Shown here in pieces: positions 1 through 8,454 of a DNA stretch of 44,949 nt (position 1 is its first letter; the number at the start of each line of letters is the position of its first letter). Location of the stretch: positions 1 to 44,949 of the forward strand of contig CALWHB010000009.1 of the NCBI GenBank assembly GCA_944380275.1. Direction: 5' to 3'. Below the pieces are notes generated by a model. That model had not been told where the DNA came from. It worked only from the letters and a program-made list of their open reading frames with translations, and ran no database searches. Source of the DNA: an uncultured Christensenellaceae bacterium (lineage in GTDB: Bacteria; Bacillota; Clostridia; Christensenellales; UBA3700). Both the position numbers and the translations under genes were made by a program.

Positions 1-232
1 TTCCAGAAGGAGCCGTATCTCCGGGACGTCTGCCTCCGTATCCGTACTGAGCGTTGAGCAAAGCGTTGTCGTCAGCGGCACTGCCTTCGCCGGCAACGGT
101 ATTTTCACCCGGATTTTCGCCCGTGCGCGTATAAAGAAAAGCCGCAAAAGCACACGACAGCAACAGCGCGACTGCGATAATCGCAGCCGTCGCGGCAAGC
201 CATATTCTGCGTTTTGCGGCGTTGTTTGTCAT
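1..232 (-). CDS. Exported or anchored protein with SipW-type signal, C-terminus outside window
   Basis: Reading on the minus strand from ATG at 230-232, the frame stays open to the window edge (77 codons). It begins MTNNAAKRRIWLAATAAI, continues with a hydrophobic segment ending CAFAAFLYTRTGEN, then a Gly/Asn/Asp-rich extracellular-looking stretch. The hydrophobic stretch followed by the small-aromatic AFAAF motif resembles the neighbouring exported proteins (AFAFF at 304-900, TFAWFS at 1795-2643 and 9552-10589). I infer a substrate of the SipW-type peptidases encoded at 2677-3531 and 5459-6790. It lies 71 bp downstream of the gene at 304-900 with no terminator between, so it is probably co-transcribed from the promoter at 941-969. 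An AAAGGGAAA ribosome binding site precedes the start. The function of the missing body cannot be judged. Confidence 0.7.
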   Translation of the reverse strand, partial: MTNNAAKRRIWLAATAAIIAVALLLSCAFAAFLYTRTGENPGENTVAGEGSAADDNALLNAQYGYGGRRPGDTAPSG

Positions 233-303
233 AATTTCCCTTTGCCCGTTTTTTGTCTTATTGTCTGTTTTCCCGTATTTCCTTCACGGTTGTTTTTATT
301 CTT

Positions 304-900
304 TTATCCTTGTCCCCTTACGAATTCCGAAGTAACGCTGACGGTAACCGTCGCCCCTTTGATTTCAGGCGGCAGCAACTCGTCAGTAACGTTGAACCTG
401 ATAGCAAGCACGAGATTTCCCGTACTTCCGGCGACGGGGTTATCGAAGGTGTAAACGGCGGAAGAATTATTCCACGCATATACCTCCGCGCCCTGCGACT
501 CGTAAAAAGCAAAGTCGAGTTTTCCTTGCATATAAGTCTGAATCTCGTCTGCAAGCGGCTGCCCGTCCGCGCCTCTCCATACTGCGGAAGACGCATATAC
601 GACGACTTTCATTGCCGTAACGTTCTCCTCTGCCTCTCCTATGACGTAAGGTACATCCATCCTTACGCCGTCAGAATTTGAAATATTACCCTGAGCGGTA
701 TTGTCGTTGACCGCCTTTACGGGCACGAGCATACCCTGGGTTTCGCCCACGCCTATGCTTATACTGAATTTGTCGTTGGAACCGATGGTGAGATAAGAAG
801 AATCGCTTTCGTTGGGAAAAAAGGCAAAAGCCGCGCCGATACCTACCAGCGCAATCAATATAACAAATAAAACAGCTATGACAGCAGTCCTTTTTTTCAT
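304..900 (-). CDS. TasA/CalY-like exported protein, 198 aa
   Basis: Starts MKKRTAVIAVLFVILIALVG, a basic N-terminus and long hydrophobic segment followed by AFAFFPNESDSS. The rest is a soluble beta-rich domain (alternating hydrophobic residues, no Cys). The C-terminal part ELLPPEIKGATVTVSVTSEF looks like the last strands of a TasA/CalY-type immunoglobulin-like fold. In that family the signal peptide is cut by the dedicated signal peptidase SipW, and two SipW-type enzymes lie 2-6 kb upstream. First gene of its own unit: consensus promoter at 941-969 and an AAGGGGAA site next to the ATG. I infer a secreted matrix or fibre protein. The family label rests on signal type and context, not on strong sequence identity. 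Confidence 0.65.
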   Translation of the reverse strand: MKKRTAVIAVLFVILIALVGIGAAFAFFPNESDSSYLTIGSNDKFSISIGVGETQGMLVPVKAVNDNTAQGNISNSDGVRMDVPYVIGEAEENVTAMKVVVYASSAVWRGADGQPLADEIQTYMQGKLDFAFYESQGAEVYAWNNSSAVYTFDNPVAGSTGNLVLAIRFNVTDELLPPEIKGATVTVSVTSEFVRGQG

Positions 901-940
901 TTCCCCTTATCCGACCTTGTCTGACTTTTATTATATTAAT

Positions 941-969
941 ATAATATATCGCGTACGGGAAATTGTCAA
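941..969 (-). promoter_or_regulatory. Sigma-A promoter for the 304-900 unit
   Basis: On the minus strand TTGACA (964-969), a 17-bp spacer and TATTAT (941-946). Transcription would start near 934, about 34 nt before the ATG of the 304-900 gene. An 18-bp perfect AT palindrome (929-946) overlaps the -10 box. Confidence 0.8.
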
Positions 970-1060
970 TAGGGGATTTTAAATTTTACATTAATCCGAC
1001 TATTTTTTACACTTAGTAAAGCTGTCGGAAAAATCAAAAACACCGTAAAACAAAACAAAC

Positions 1061-1099
1061 AAAAAAGCCTCTTTCGCTCATCGCAAAAGAGGCTTTTTT
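1061..1099. terminator. Intrinsic terminator, bidirectional
   Basis: AAAAAAGCCTCTTT and its complement AAAGAGGCTTTTTT flank a short loop, giving a GC stem with U-tracts on both strands. It sits just after the stop of the gene at 1121-1762 and ends the large minus-strand operon starting at about 9385. Confidence 0.9.
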
Positions 1100-1120
1100 G
1101 AATACATATCGTCTTTTTTA

Positions 1121-1762
1121 TCATGCAAAACAGTCTGCGCCCTCGCTGACACTCCTTCCACCGAAATCTACTGCACTTCTCTGCAGCCTGACGCAACGGT
1201 AAAAACATTTTTCGCCGAGAGTAAGCTCTCCGCCCCCGGACATGAAAACGACCTTTTCAAGGCTGTCGCAGAAAGCAAAAGAATAAGCCGCTATTTCGTT
1301 GACCGAAGAAGGAATCTCCAGCTCTTTTATCAGTCTGAGTCCGTCGTACTGCTCTACCGTACCCATGGCTATTGCCGTAACGGGAAGTTCCACAGTCTGT
1401 CCTGCTGCCGCAATCTTGACAGAAGGCGGAATTTTAAGCGTCGTCAGTATACCCTCGTAACCCTTTACCGTTACTGAAGTTATCGCAGAAACGTCAATAT
1501 CTCCTGCGTCGAAAGCGGATATTTCAGAGCCGTCGGCAGCCGTCTGAGCGTATCTCAGTTCCGTCTTCGCGCCGTTGTTGTCGACTATTTCCAGCACAAG
1601 GTATCTGAAAGACGGGTCTTCCCACTCTCCAGTCTGAGTCGTTGCGGGAGTAGAACCGCCGTCGGAAGTCGTCCAGACGGCATAGGTCACCGCCGTGATA
1701 CCCGCAATGATTATCACGCAGACGCACATAAATATCGTTAATCTCGCAAATTGTCCCTTCAT
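1121..1762 (-). CDS. Exported protein with BspA-type leucine-rich repeat region, 213 aa
   Basis: The N-terminus MKGQFARLTIFMCVCVIIIA is followed by GITAVTYAVWTTSDGG, a hydrophobic segment ending in the aromatic motif typical of SipW-dependent signals. The last ~100 residues contain LRR_5/BspA-type repeats: 'LKIPPSVKI', 'LEIPSSVNEIAAYSFAFC' and 'LTLGEKCFYRCVRL'. Such repeats mediate surface binding in BspA-like proteins. Last gene of the operon, followed by the terminator at 1061-1099; its start is 32 bp after the stop of the upstream exported-protein gene, with GGAG upstream. The array is only about three repeats long and ends abruptly (ADCFA), so it may be a small adhesin or a shortened relative of the large LRR lipoprotein at 29917-32304. 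Confidence 0.75.
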   Translation of the reverse strand: MKGQFARLTIFMCVCVIIIAGITAVTYAVWTTSDGGSTPATTQTGEWEDPSFRYLVLEIVDNNGAKTELRYAQTAADGSEISAFDAGDIDVSAITSVTVKGYEGILTTLKIPPSVKIAAAGQTVELPVTAIAMGTVEQYDGLRLIKELEIPSSVNEIAAYSFAFCDSLEKVVFMSGGGELTLGEKCFYRCVRLQRSAVDFGGRSVSEGADCFA

Positions 1763-1794
1763 ACCGTCGCTCCGTTCACGCCGTCAGGCGTTTT

Positions 1795-2643
1795 TTAATT
1801 CGTATTCGCGTAAGCAACCACCTCAAAGATAAATTCAGAGCCTTTAAAGCTGTCGCCGCTGAACGGGAAAGTCTTTGCATAAGTTGCGTCAGAATAGGTT
1901 ATCTTTATGCATACGGGATTTGATTTACCGTAAGTCGCATCGGACACGACTTCGCTTGTTCCCGCAGGCAGATTGTCGCCGTGAACGAAATGCAGTCCCT
2001 CTCCCTCGTCCGCAAAAGTGCCGTAAGAATACGGTGGCAAAGTAGTCGTTATCTTAGCGTAGTTGAGCGTAAAGAATTTGTCGGCATTGACTTTGTCCAG
2101 CTTTATGCATATAACTTTGCCGTCTGCGGTACCGTCGTCTGTATAGACAAAAGCGGTGCTGCCGTCGGCAGGGTCTGTGAATACCGTTTCTTCGCCGTTT
2201 TCCGTAACAACTGTTTCGGCTTTGCCTATATGCGATTTTCCCTCGTCGTATCCGTCGAAAACTGATATTATTTCGTCAAGCGTTCGCTGCGCGCCCAGCA
2301 TATAAAAAGTGGGCGACACTTTTATATACAACTCGGTAAACTCAAGGCGCAGATAAAGGTCTGAATCGCCCTGAAGTTTTAGTGACGTATGATAATATGC
2401 CTCGTACGCTTTGTCGTCGTTGGTATACGCCGTACCGTTGTCGTCATAACCCTTCTGCCCGTTGTATTTCTCATTGTTAAGCACTCCGCTGTCGTCAAAC
2501 ACGACTTTGACGTAACTGCCCGCCGTAAGCGTGGTAAACGCAGTGCTGTCCTGTCCTGCCGAAAACCACGCAAAAGTCAGTGCCAGCATGCACAGCACCA
2601 GCACCAGCATAAGTATTGGAGTTAACACTTTCGCGGTTTTCAT
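1795..2643 (-). CDS. TasA-like exported protein with TFAWFSAG signal, 282 aa
   Basis: MKTAKVLTPILMLVLVLCML is followed by ALTFAWFSAGQDSTAF, a hydrophobic signal with the aromatic motif shared with the 9552-10589 protein (TFAWFSSGSQ). The remaining ~240 residues are an acidic, Tyr/Thr/Asp-rich, Cys-free extracellular domain. The C-terminus FKGSEFIFEVVAYANTN resembles the final strands of TasA/CalY domains. Encoded directly downstream of the SipW-type peptidase (2677-3531; 33-bp gap), the arrangement seen for tapA-sipW-tasA. Likely a secreted matrix subunit or accessory pilin-like protein; I do not recognise a closer family. Confidence 0.7.
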   Translation of the reverse strand: MKTAKVLTPILMLVLVLCMLALTFAWFSAGQDSTAFTTLTAGSYVKVVFDDSGVLNNEKYNGQKGYDDNGTAYTNDDKAYEAYYHTSLKLQGDSDLYLRLEFTELYIKVSPTFYMLGAQRTLDEIISVFDGYDEGKSHIGKAETVVTENGEETVFTDPADGSTAFVYTDDGTADGKVICIKLDKVNADKFFTLNYAKITTTLPPYSYGTFADEGEGLHFVHGDNLPAGTSEVVSDATYGKSNPVCIKITYSDATYAKTFPFSGDSFKGSEFIFEVVAYANTN

Positions 2644-2676
2644 GATTTTTCAGGCGTATGCCTTTCCCCCTTTATA

Positions 2677-3531
2677 TCAGACGTCGTCAGTTTTACCTTT
2701 GTCGTCTGTCGCGCTTTTATTTTCGGTTTCACTTATATTGTCGGTCGCGGATTTGTCTTCAGCCATATCTTTATTATGTGTCGCGCCTTTATAGTCAATC
2801 GCTGCTTTGTCTTCTGTCAAGGCTTTATTCTCTTTTGCCAGCTCTTCTCTGATATAATTCTCAACGGCTTCTCTCTTGATTTCTTCAACGTCCTCCTGTC
2901 CGCCGGGAGATTCGTCGGATTTTTTCATCGCTGCATTTTTACTCTTTGCACTCGCCACGGCAAATACGGCAATCTGCCACAGGGCAATCAGCACGAGAGG
3001 TATCACGATAATGAGCAGAAACCCGGCTTTGCTCTTTAGCACGGTCTGCAACCCGGCAAGCAGTTCGCTTTTTCCAAGAACCACGCCGCTCACGTTTTCT
3101 ATCGGAACGGGAACGTTGTCGGTCGCCGCTGCAGCGTCCCCTTTAGTGCGTATATACCACTTGCCTTCGTCGTCCCGATAGGGAGCAACGACTATTCTGT
3201 GCGTTACGGTATATCCTTCTACTGCCCCGAAACCTTCGGGAGCGATAAACGTAACGACGTCGCCTTCTTCCAACCGCGCAGGGTCTTCTGCAAGTTCTTC
3301 GCCGTCCAATGCTTTTACTATGATTACGTCGCCTTTATCGTAAGTCCCCGTCATACTGTCAGTAAGGACGACAAAAGAACGATACCCGAAAAGCGTGGGT
3401 TCTTTGCCCGTAAAAGTCTGTATCATAACAGTCAGCAGACATGCGAACACAAACAAGAACAACACCGTTACAATTATGTTTATAATCAACACGGGTACAG
3501 AAATTTTTTTCTTATTCTCACTCTTTTCCAT
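2677..3531 (-). CDS. sipW: SipW-type signal peptidase I (S26B) with charged cytoplasmic tail
   Basis: One membrane helix (~10-37), an extracytoplasmic catalytic domain, a second helix (~162-190) and a ~90-residue cytoplasmic tail. The catalytic Ser is in VVLTDSMTGTYDKGDVIIVK (Ser59) and the His in VTHRIV (His111). The Ser/His pair, rather than Ser/Lys, marks the archaeal/ER-like S26B class to which SipW belongs. SipW enzymes cleave TasA/CalY-type precursors, and such genes follow directly. The tail carries DVEEIKREAVENYIREEL then low-complexity Lys/Asp/Thr motifs (KSATDN, KSATDD). I chose the ATG at 3529-3531, which overlaps the upstream gene by 14 bp, over a TTG at 3543. Second SipW in the same operon. 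Confidence 0.88.
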   Translation of the reverse strand: MEKSENKKKISVPVLIINIIVTVLFLFVFACLLTVMIQTFTGKEPTLFGYRSFVVLTDSMTGTYDKGDVIIVKALDGEELAEDPARLEEGDVVTFIAPEGFGAVEGYTVTHRIVVAPYRDDEGKWYIRTKGDAAAATDNVPVPIENVSGVVLGKSELLAGLQTVLKSKAGFLLIIVIPLVLIALWQIAVFAVASAKSKNAAMKKSDESPGGQEDVEEIKREAVENYIREELAKENKALTEDKAAIDYKGATHNKDMAEDKSATDNISETENKSATDDKGKTDDV

Positions 3532-5434
3532 CTTCTGTCCCAACTGTGTTTTCTACCTTTTCAACACCGTCTGCGGTGTCTGGTTCAACTCGTTTCCCGT
3601 CGTATCCGGACGTTTTTTCTTCATTTGAAGAAGTTGTCTTTTCTTCTTCATGCGCCACTTCCCCGTCATCAGCCGCTATGACCGTTTCGTCGACCGAGAG
3701 AGCCGCATCGGATACGCTCTCGCTCTCTGATTCCGCTGCCGCACGGTCTGACGGCTGTGCGTTTTCCGTTTCGTCCTCTTTTTCTCCGTTGCCGTCAGAT
3801 TGCGCTCTTCCGGCATCCGACAGCTTGGCAACCGCGTCTGCAGCATTTTCTGCGTCGTTTGAAAGCGCGGCAAGCATAGGAGTTACAGAGAGGTCTTCGA
3901 CTTCTCCCAAATCTTCTCTGTTTTCTTCTTCGGAAAGCAGTGCTTTATCGAGTTTCTCTTTTCTCTCACGCATCTCTTCTTCCAGCTTTTCAAGACGCTT
4001 TCTGTCGCGCTCTTTCTGCTTTTCCAGAGATTCGCGCTCTCTTTCTGCAATTTTTTCTTTCTTTGCAAGAGAACGTTCGAGAGCGAGTTTCTCCTTTTCC
4101 ATTTCTTTGAGCATCTTTTCCTGCTCTATCTCGTTCTGACGGTAACGTATCTGAGCGACTTCCGACTTTCTCTTTGCGCGCAAAGTGCTTTCGCTGAGCA
4201 ATACACGGTCGATAGCCTTGTTGATACGCGCAAGCTGTGCTTTGTCCACCTTTCCGTCCGTCTGCTGGAACAGATTGCGCAGTTCCGCCACACCGAACTC
4301 GTCCGGCAATTCTTCTTCCTGCTCTTCTTCCTGTTGAGGCTTTTCCTCTTCAGGCTGCTCTTCTCCGCCTTCCGATTCTTCCGGCGACGGGGTTTCGACG
4401 GTTTCCGGAGCAGGCGTTTCTTGCGGTTTTTCTCCTTCTTTTTCCCCTTCTTTCTCTCCTTCTTTCTCCTCTTGTTCAAGCTCTGTCATATTGGATTCGT
4501 CAAAGAACAAAGCGTCTTCCACCTTGCTGTTGACAAGTCCTTCCATAAGAGAATTGCAGATAAACATCATGTCGCTGACAGCGTTTTCCACGCCTTCGTC
4601 GACCGGCATTTTTTCGCTCACGTTTTCGACAGAAAATCCCATCTTTGAATAGCTCTCTATAAACTGCCACAGCACGAGAGCCTTTTTGAAGTCAGGGTTT
4701 TTCAGAATAACGTTGGTACGCGTTATAGGCGGTCGTACGGGCGCGCTGTTTATCATCTGTTTTGCAAACGGCGACGACAAAAAGTCTGATATGATGCGCT
4801 GAAGTTTGCTCACCCTTTCCACTATCTTGAGGTCCGCGCCCTGTATCTCTTCCTCTACGTCAGACGGGACAGAGCCTATCAGTTCGAGATTGTAGAACAC
4901 ACGTGTCTTGCCCATATAGAAGTTTGCGTCCACGTCGAGTTCGAGAATATTGTCGTTGATGTAAGCCTTTTTTATCGCGTCCATGCGTCTTGCGATAAAG
5001 TTGGAAAGATTTTTGAGAAGAGTATAGATAAAGCGGTTCTCGTATATCTCAAAGCTTTCCTCTTTTGTCGTGTTGAGTATTTTATTGGGCGTAACGTTGC
5101 CTTCTTTATCCACGCTCGCAATCATATTGGTATGCTGAGCCAGATGCTTGACTGACTCTGTGGAAATCGCTCTTGCGAGCGAAATATCCACAATGTCTTC
5201 TTCTATTACAATGAATTTTCTGGGGTTTCTGACTATATTGTCGAGAGAGGTTATGCACGATTCAATCATGTCTATCCAGTCTGTTTCAAACTGTTTGCTC
5301 CTGCTCTTTTTTGCCAGTTTAAACTGAGGTTTGGACGCGCGCAGTCTGCGCCTGAAAGTCTGATAAAACTCGTCAGAACGCAGCATTGAGTTTATCTTCT
5401 CGACGTAAGTGTCAAATTTTTGTCTGTCGTCCAT
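3518..5434 (-). CDS. DUF2357-like protein with long acidic and coiled-coil C-terminus, 638 aa
   Basis: Residues 1-310 form a globular region with the motif FEIYENRFIYTLLKNL (YENRF at 131-135). This resembles the 'YENRFV' segment of DUF2357 proteins, which pair with McrB-like AAA ATPases (McrC-type partners); an McrB-like ATPase is encoded 1.5 kb upstream in the same operon. Residues ~315-400 are extremely acidic (repeats of EKEGEKEG and Pro/Glu). Residues ~405-510 are a strongly predicted coiled coil (KEMEKEKLALERSLAKKEK), and the rest is Ser/Asp/Glu-rich. I see no signal peptide, membrane helix or clear PD-(D/E)XK nuclease motif. A cytoplasmic scaffold or AAA partner is my inference. It is 24 bp after one SipW gene and overlaps the next, so co-translation is likely. 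The family call is moderate. Confidence 0.6.
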   Translation of the reverse strand: MDDRQKFDTYVEKINSMLRSDEFYQTFRRRLRASKPQFKLAKKSRSKQFETDWIDMIESCITSLDNIVRNPRKFIVIEEDIVDISLARAISTESVKHLAQHTNMIASVDKEGNVTPNKILNTTKEESFEIYENRFIYTLLKNLSNFIARRMDAIKKAYINDNILELDVDANFYMGKTRVFYNLELIGSVPSDVEEEIQGADLKIVERVSKLQRIISDFLSSPFAKQMINSAPVRPPITRTNVILKNPDFKKALVLWQFIESYSKMGFSVENVSEKMPVDEGVENAVSDMMFICNSLMEGLVNSKVEDALFFDESNMTELEQEEKEGEKEGEKEGEKPQETPAPETVETPSPEESEGGEEQPEEEKPQQEEEQEEELPDEFGVAELRNLFQQTDGKVDKAQLARINKAIDRVLLSESTLRAKRKSEVAQIRYRQNEIEQEKMLKEMEKEKLALERSLAKKEKIAERERESLEKQKERDRKRLEKLEEEMRERKEKLDKALLSEEENREDLGEVEDLSVTPMLAALSNDAENAADAVAKLSDAGRAQSDGNGEKEDETENAQPSDRAAAESESESVSDAALSVDETVIAADDGEVAHEEEKTTSSNEEKTSGYDGKRVEPDTADGVEKVENTVGTEDGKE

Positions 5435-5458
5435 ACTCTCGCCCCTTTACGCGCTATA

Positions 5459-6790
5459 TTATTTCCCGGATTTTTCAGTCTTTTTTGTCGCCGGTTTTTT
5501 AGTTGCAGTCGTCTTTTTTGCAGCGGCGGTCTTCTTTGCCGTCGTCGACGAGGATTTTTTTGTCGTCGATTTTTCGCCCGTTGACTTCGCGCCGTTCTTC
5601 GCGGTTGCAACTGATTTTTTTGCCGTCGCAGTCTTCGCTGCCGCAGTGGTTTTCTTTGCGTTAGACGAAGTCTTCTTTGCCGCAGAAGTCTTTTTCACGA
5701 CGGGTTTTTCGCTGTCGTCAGATGATTTTTCGTCTGACTCGTCAGTCTTTTCAGTTTCCTCAACGGTTTGCGGCACCGTTTCGTCGGCAGGCTGTTCTGC
5801 CTCTTCTGCCGCGTCTTGAACGGAGCTGTTTGAAGAAACGCCGTCTTCAGCGGTTTCTGACTGTTCTGCAAGGCTTTCAACCTCTTTTTCTTCAGATGTT
5901 TCAACGCTTTCCGCCGTTTGATTGATTTCTGTTACGGCTTGCGCGTCCTGTTCCTGTTTTACGTCTTCAGTCGATGGATTTTGCAAGGCAGAATCGTCAG
6001 ATGTCCTTTCTTCAACCTTTTCCTCCTCTGCCGCAACGACGTTTTCCTGCGATTTCTTCTCTTGCTCCATCATCTTCTTAAACTCTTCCATCGCAAGTCT
6101 TCTTATTTCTTCGACGTCAATCGCTCCGCCCTGAGCAGCGGTTTCCGCCGCAAGCTGTTCTCTCTGCTTTTTCAGCTTTGCGTCCATGACAAAACGTACG
6201 ACGAGGTATGCGTTATAGATAAGCAGCAGTATAAGCGGCAGCATTATCACGAGAAAGAAATGCGTGGGGTCCTGCAACCAGAATACCGCGCTGCCCACTC
6301 CCGCGAGTTTACCTATGAATACGCCCTTTATGTCGCCTGCGTAAATCGTCTTTGTAAGCCCGGAGGTTTCTGCGTCGCCCCTGGTCGTATATGCCTTTAC
6401 TTCTGTTCCGTCCTCAAGCGTAGTAGTCTTTATGTCCACGATACGGTGGGTTACGAACTGAAGGTCAGCCCCTACATAATCGAGATATGTTATTATGTCG
6501 CCCTCTTCGAGTTGTGACAAATCAGCCTTTTCCGCGCTCTTTACTATGATAAGGTCGCCTGCCTTGAAACTGTCCTCTTTATCCCCGTTCATACTGTCTG
6601 TAAGTACGGGCATGAGTCTGATTGACGATTTGCCGAAGTCAGTATTGCTTTCGTACCCCGTCGACAACAATATCGATACCGAAAAGGCAATCGCGACGAT
6701 AACTATCGCAATCTGAAGGATTATCAACGCCGTATTGAGAACGACTTTGCCTTTGCTCATCGGCTTTGTATCGGTATTTTTCTTTGCCAT
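5459..6790 (-). CDS. SipW-type signal peptidase with acidic and histone-H1-like tail, 443 aa
   Basis: N-terminal helix (~17-43), catalytic domain with VLTDSMNGDKEDSFKAGDLI (Ser66) and FVTHRIVDI (His115), second helix (~178-202), then a ~240-residue tail predicted to lie in the cytoplasm. The Ser/His pair identifies the S26B/SipW class. The tail starts IDVEEIRRLAMEEFKKMM, matching the tail start of the other SipW (2677-3531), passes through a Glu/Ser/Thr-rich stretch (~230-355), and ends in ~85 residues of Lys/Ala/Thr repeats (AAKKT, TAAAK, TKKPATKK) like bacterial histone-H1-like or AlgP-type tails. Family members are normally about 190-200 residues. A strong AAAGGAG site precedes the ATG. 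The catalytic role is well supported; the tail's role is unknown. Confidence 0.87.
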   Translation of the reverse strand: MAKKNTDTKPMSKGKVVLNTALIILQIAIVIVAIAFSVSILLSTGYESNTDFGKSSIRLMPVLTDSMNGDKEDSFKAGDLIIVKSAEKADLSQLEEGDIITYLDYVGADLQFVTHRIVDIKTTTLEDGTEVKAYTTRGDAETSGLTKTIYAGDIKGVFIGKLAGVGSAVFWLQDPTHFFLVIMLPLILLLIYNAYLVVRFVMDAKLKKQREQLAAETAAQGGAIDVEEIRRLAMEEFKKMMEQEKKSQENVVAAEEEKVEERTSDDSALQNPSTEDVKQEQDAQAVTEINQTAESVETSEEKEVESLAEQSETAEDGVSSNSSVQDAAEEAEQPADETVPQTVEETEKTDESDEKSSDDSEKPVVKKTSAAKKTSSNAKKTTAAAKTATAKKSVATAKNGAKSTGEKSTTKKSSSTTAKKTAAAKKTTATKKPATKKTEKSGK

Positions 6791-6903
6791 ATATTCTCCT
6801 TTCCGGCATAAAAGCCGTATTTTTTGTCCTTTAGTAATTGTGATTATCCGCAGACTTTGAACATGAGAGTTTTAAAGTTGCCCGATGTCGTCATGCGGAA
6901 AAA

Positions 6904-8439
6904 TCAGAACAGTTTCTTGAGCCTTTGCAGATATTCTTTGCTCTCTCCCATGTTTTCTTCTCCGAAAAGCTCTGACAGATAGTCGCATAGACCGTCTATC
7001 TCGTCGCGGATAAAGCCGAGGTTGAGCGACTCGAATTTTCTGAGTATCTTATTGCACAGCACATAATCGATACCGTCAATCTCGGTACCGCCGCAAGCGA
7101 CGTATGAGGGAACAAACTCTTTGAGCTGCTTTACGATACGGTTACCGAACGCCAGTCTGAAGTGTTCGATAACATAATCGTCGAGGGTGTTTATCTTGTC
7201 AATTACTTCTTGAGAAACCTTGTGTTCTTCCTGCGCCTTTTTAAACATGCTTTCAACATGCTTGAAAGACACATAAAGTTTATCTGTATCCGGCGCGTCA
7301 AAAGGCACGCCCTTGGTATTGATGTTGATAGGAATAGCACGGTCGTAAACCTTATCCGAAATTGCGAAAGTTGAGTCGTCGTTGTTTGCCGTGCCGATAA
7401 ACCACATATTCTGCGGCAGAGTGAAACGTCCTTTCACGACGTGTTTGGGGTCGTTGGGCCAACCGCTGGGGACGAGGTCTACAATCCAGTTGTCGCGCGA
7501 CGGCATTTCGAGAATAGACAACATTTCTGCAAAATAGTACTCGACACGCGCGATGTTCATTTCGTCGAGGACGGTTATGTAAATATTCTCGTTCCAGGTC
7601 GCCTCGTACATCTTCTTGAGGACTTCGGTTTCGTTGAATCGCTTTGTAAATTCGTTGAAGTAACCGAAAAGTTCGGTACGGTCACGCCACGAAGGCTGAA
7701 CGGACGCGATGGTCGCGGGGTTGTCGAGGAACTGTCCCGTCGCATATGCGAGAGATGTTTTACCCGTACCTGAAATACCTTGCAGTATCAGAAGTCTTGT
7801 AGTGGACATACCTGCCCAGAAGAGGCGGATTATACGCGGCTCGTAATAAAGTCTGAGTCTGCTTGCGGCAAAATTGCGGAAACGGTCGCAGATTTCTGCG
7901 AGAGTGATTTCGTTGTCGTAAACGGGCGGAGTATAATTCTCGTAAATCTGGTCGACTTCGGTAAGTTTGAAGAAACGGCTCTCTCCCTCTTTGAGTTTGC
8001 TGTCCTCTCCCTGTCCTTCTTCTCCCTCTTCTTCTTCCAGTCCTTCGAGGAACGCGTCGCCCTCGGCACCTGTAACCTTCATACGCAGAATTCTGTCCTT
8101 TTCCTGCGTAAGTTTGAGAATCTGTTTTTTCAGATTGTGGATTTCGTCCAGTAAATCCTGATTGATAACCGGTTTTTTGAACCTCTTCACCAGTCTGATA
8201 GTAAACCATACGATTACCCATATGAGAGCCGCAAGTATCGCCACAACGAGTATGGCTATAAGAATAGCGAGTATCCACTCACCTGCTCCCCATCCGTTGG
8301 CGTTTACCCAGAAAGCGTCATAATATGCGGGAAAATTGAACATCTGAAAAATACCGCCGAAAATGCCGACGAATATCTGACTGACGCCGCCCCACAGCAC
8401 GCCGAGAAACGCTTTGATGAAATTTAACATGTTGTCCAT
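6904..8439 (-). CDS. Membrane-anchored McrB-like AAA+ ATPase/GTPase, 511 aa
   Basis: Residues 54-85 form one long transmembrane helix, preceded by an amphipathic hydrophobic N-terminus. A coiled coil (~92-122), an acidic linker (~125-152) and an AAA+ module follow: Walker A GISGTGKTS (221-229), VQPSWRD (247-253, as in McrB 'VQP.W.D'), Walker B ITVLDEMN (D292 E293), sensor-1 region FIGTANNDDS (347-355) and an Arg at 367. McrB itself has MNT-AD there, so this is a divergent McrB/MoxR-clade member. McrB proteins are cytosolic and pair with McrC; membrane anchoring and placement among signal peptidases are unusual. The start is 15 bp after the upstream gene's stop. I infer a remodelling ATPase at the membrane with the 3518-5434 protein as partner. 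Confidence 0.82.
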   Translation of the reverse strand: MDNMLNFIKAFLGVLWGGVSQIFVGIFGGIFQMFNFPAYYDAFWVNANGWGAGEWILAILIAILVVAILAALIWVIVWFTIRLVKRFKKPVINQDLLDEIHNLKKQILKLTQEKDRILRMKVTGAEGDAFLEGLEEEEGEEGQGEDSKLKEGESRFFKLTEVDQIYENYTPPVYDNEITLAEICDRFRNFAASRLRLYYEPRIIRLFWAGMSTTRLLILQGISGTGKTSLAYATGQFLDNPATIASVQPSWRDRTELFGYFNEFTKRFNETEVLKKMYEATWNENIYITVLDEMNIARVEYYFAEMLSILEMPSRDNWIVDLVPSGWPNDPKHVVKGRFTLPQNMWFIGTANNDDSTFAISDKVYDRAIPININTKGVPFDAPDTDKLYVSFKHVESMFKKAQEEHKVSQEVIDKINTLDDYVIEHFRLAFGNRIVKQLKEFVPSYVACGGTEIDGIDYVLCNKILRKFESLNLGFIRDEIDGLCDYLSELFGEENMGESKEYLQRLKKLF

Positions 8440-8454
8440 AGATTTCCCCTTATC

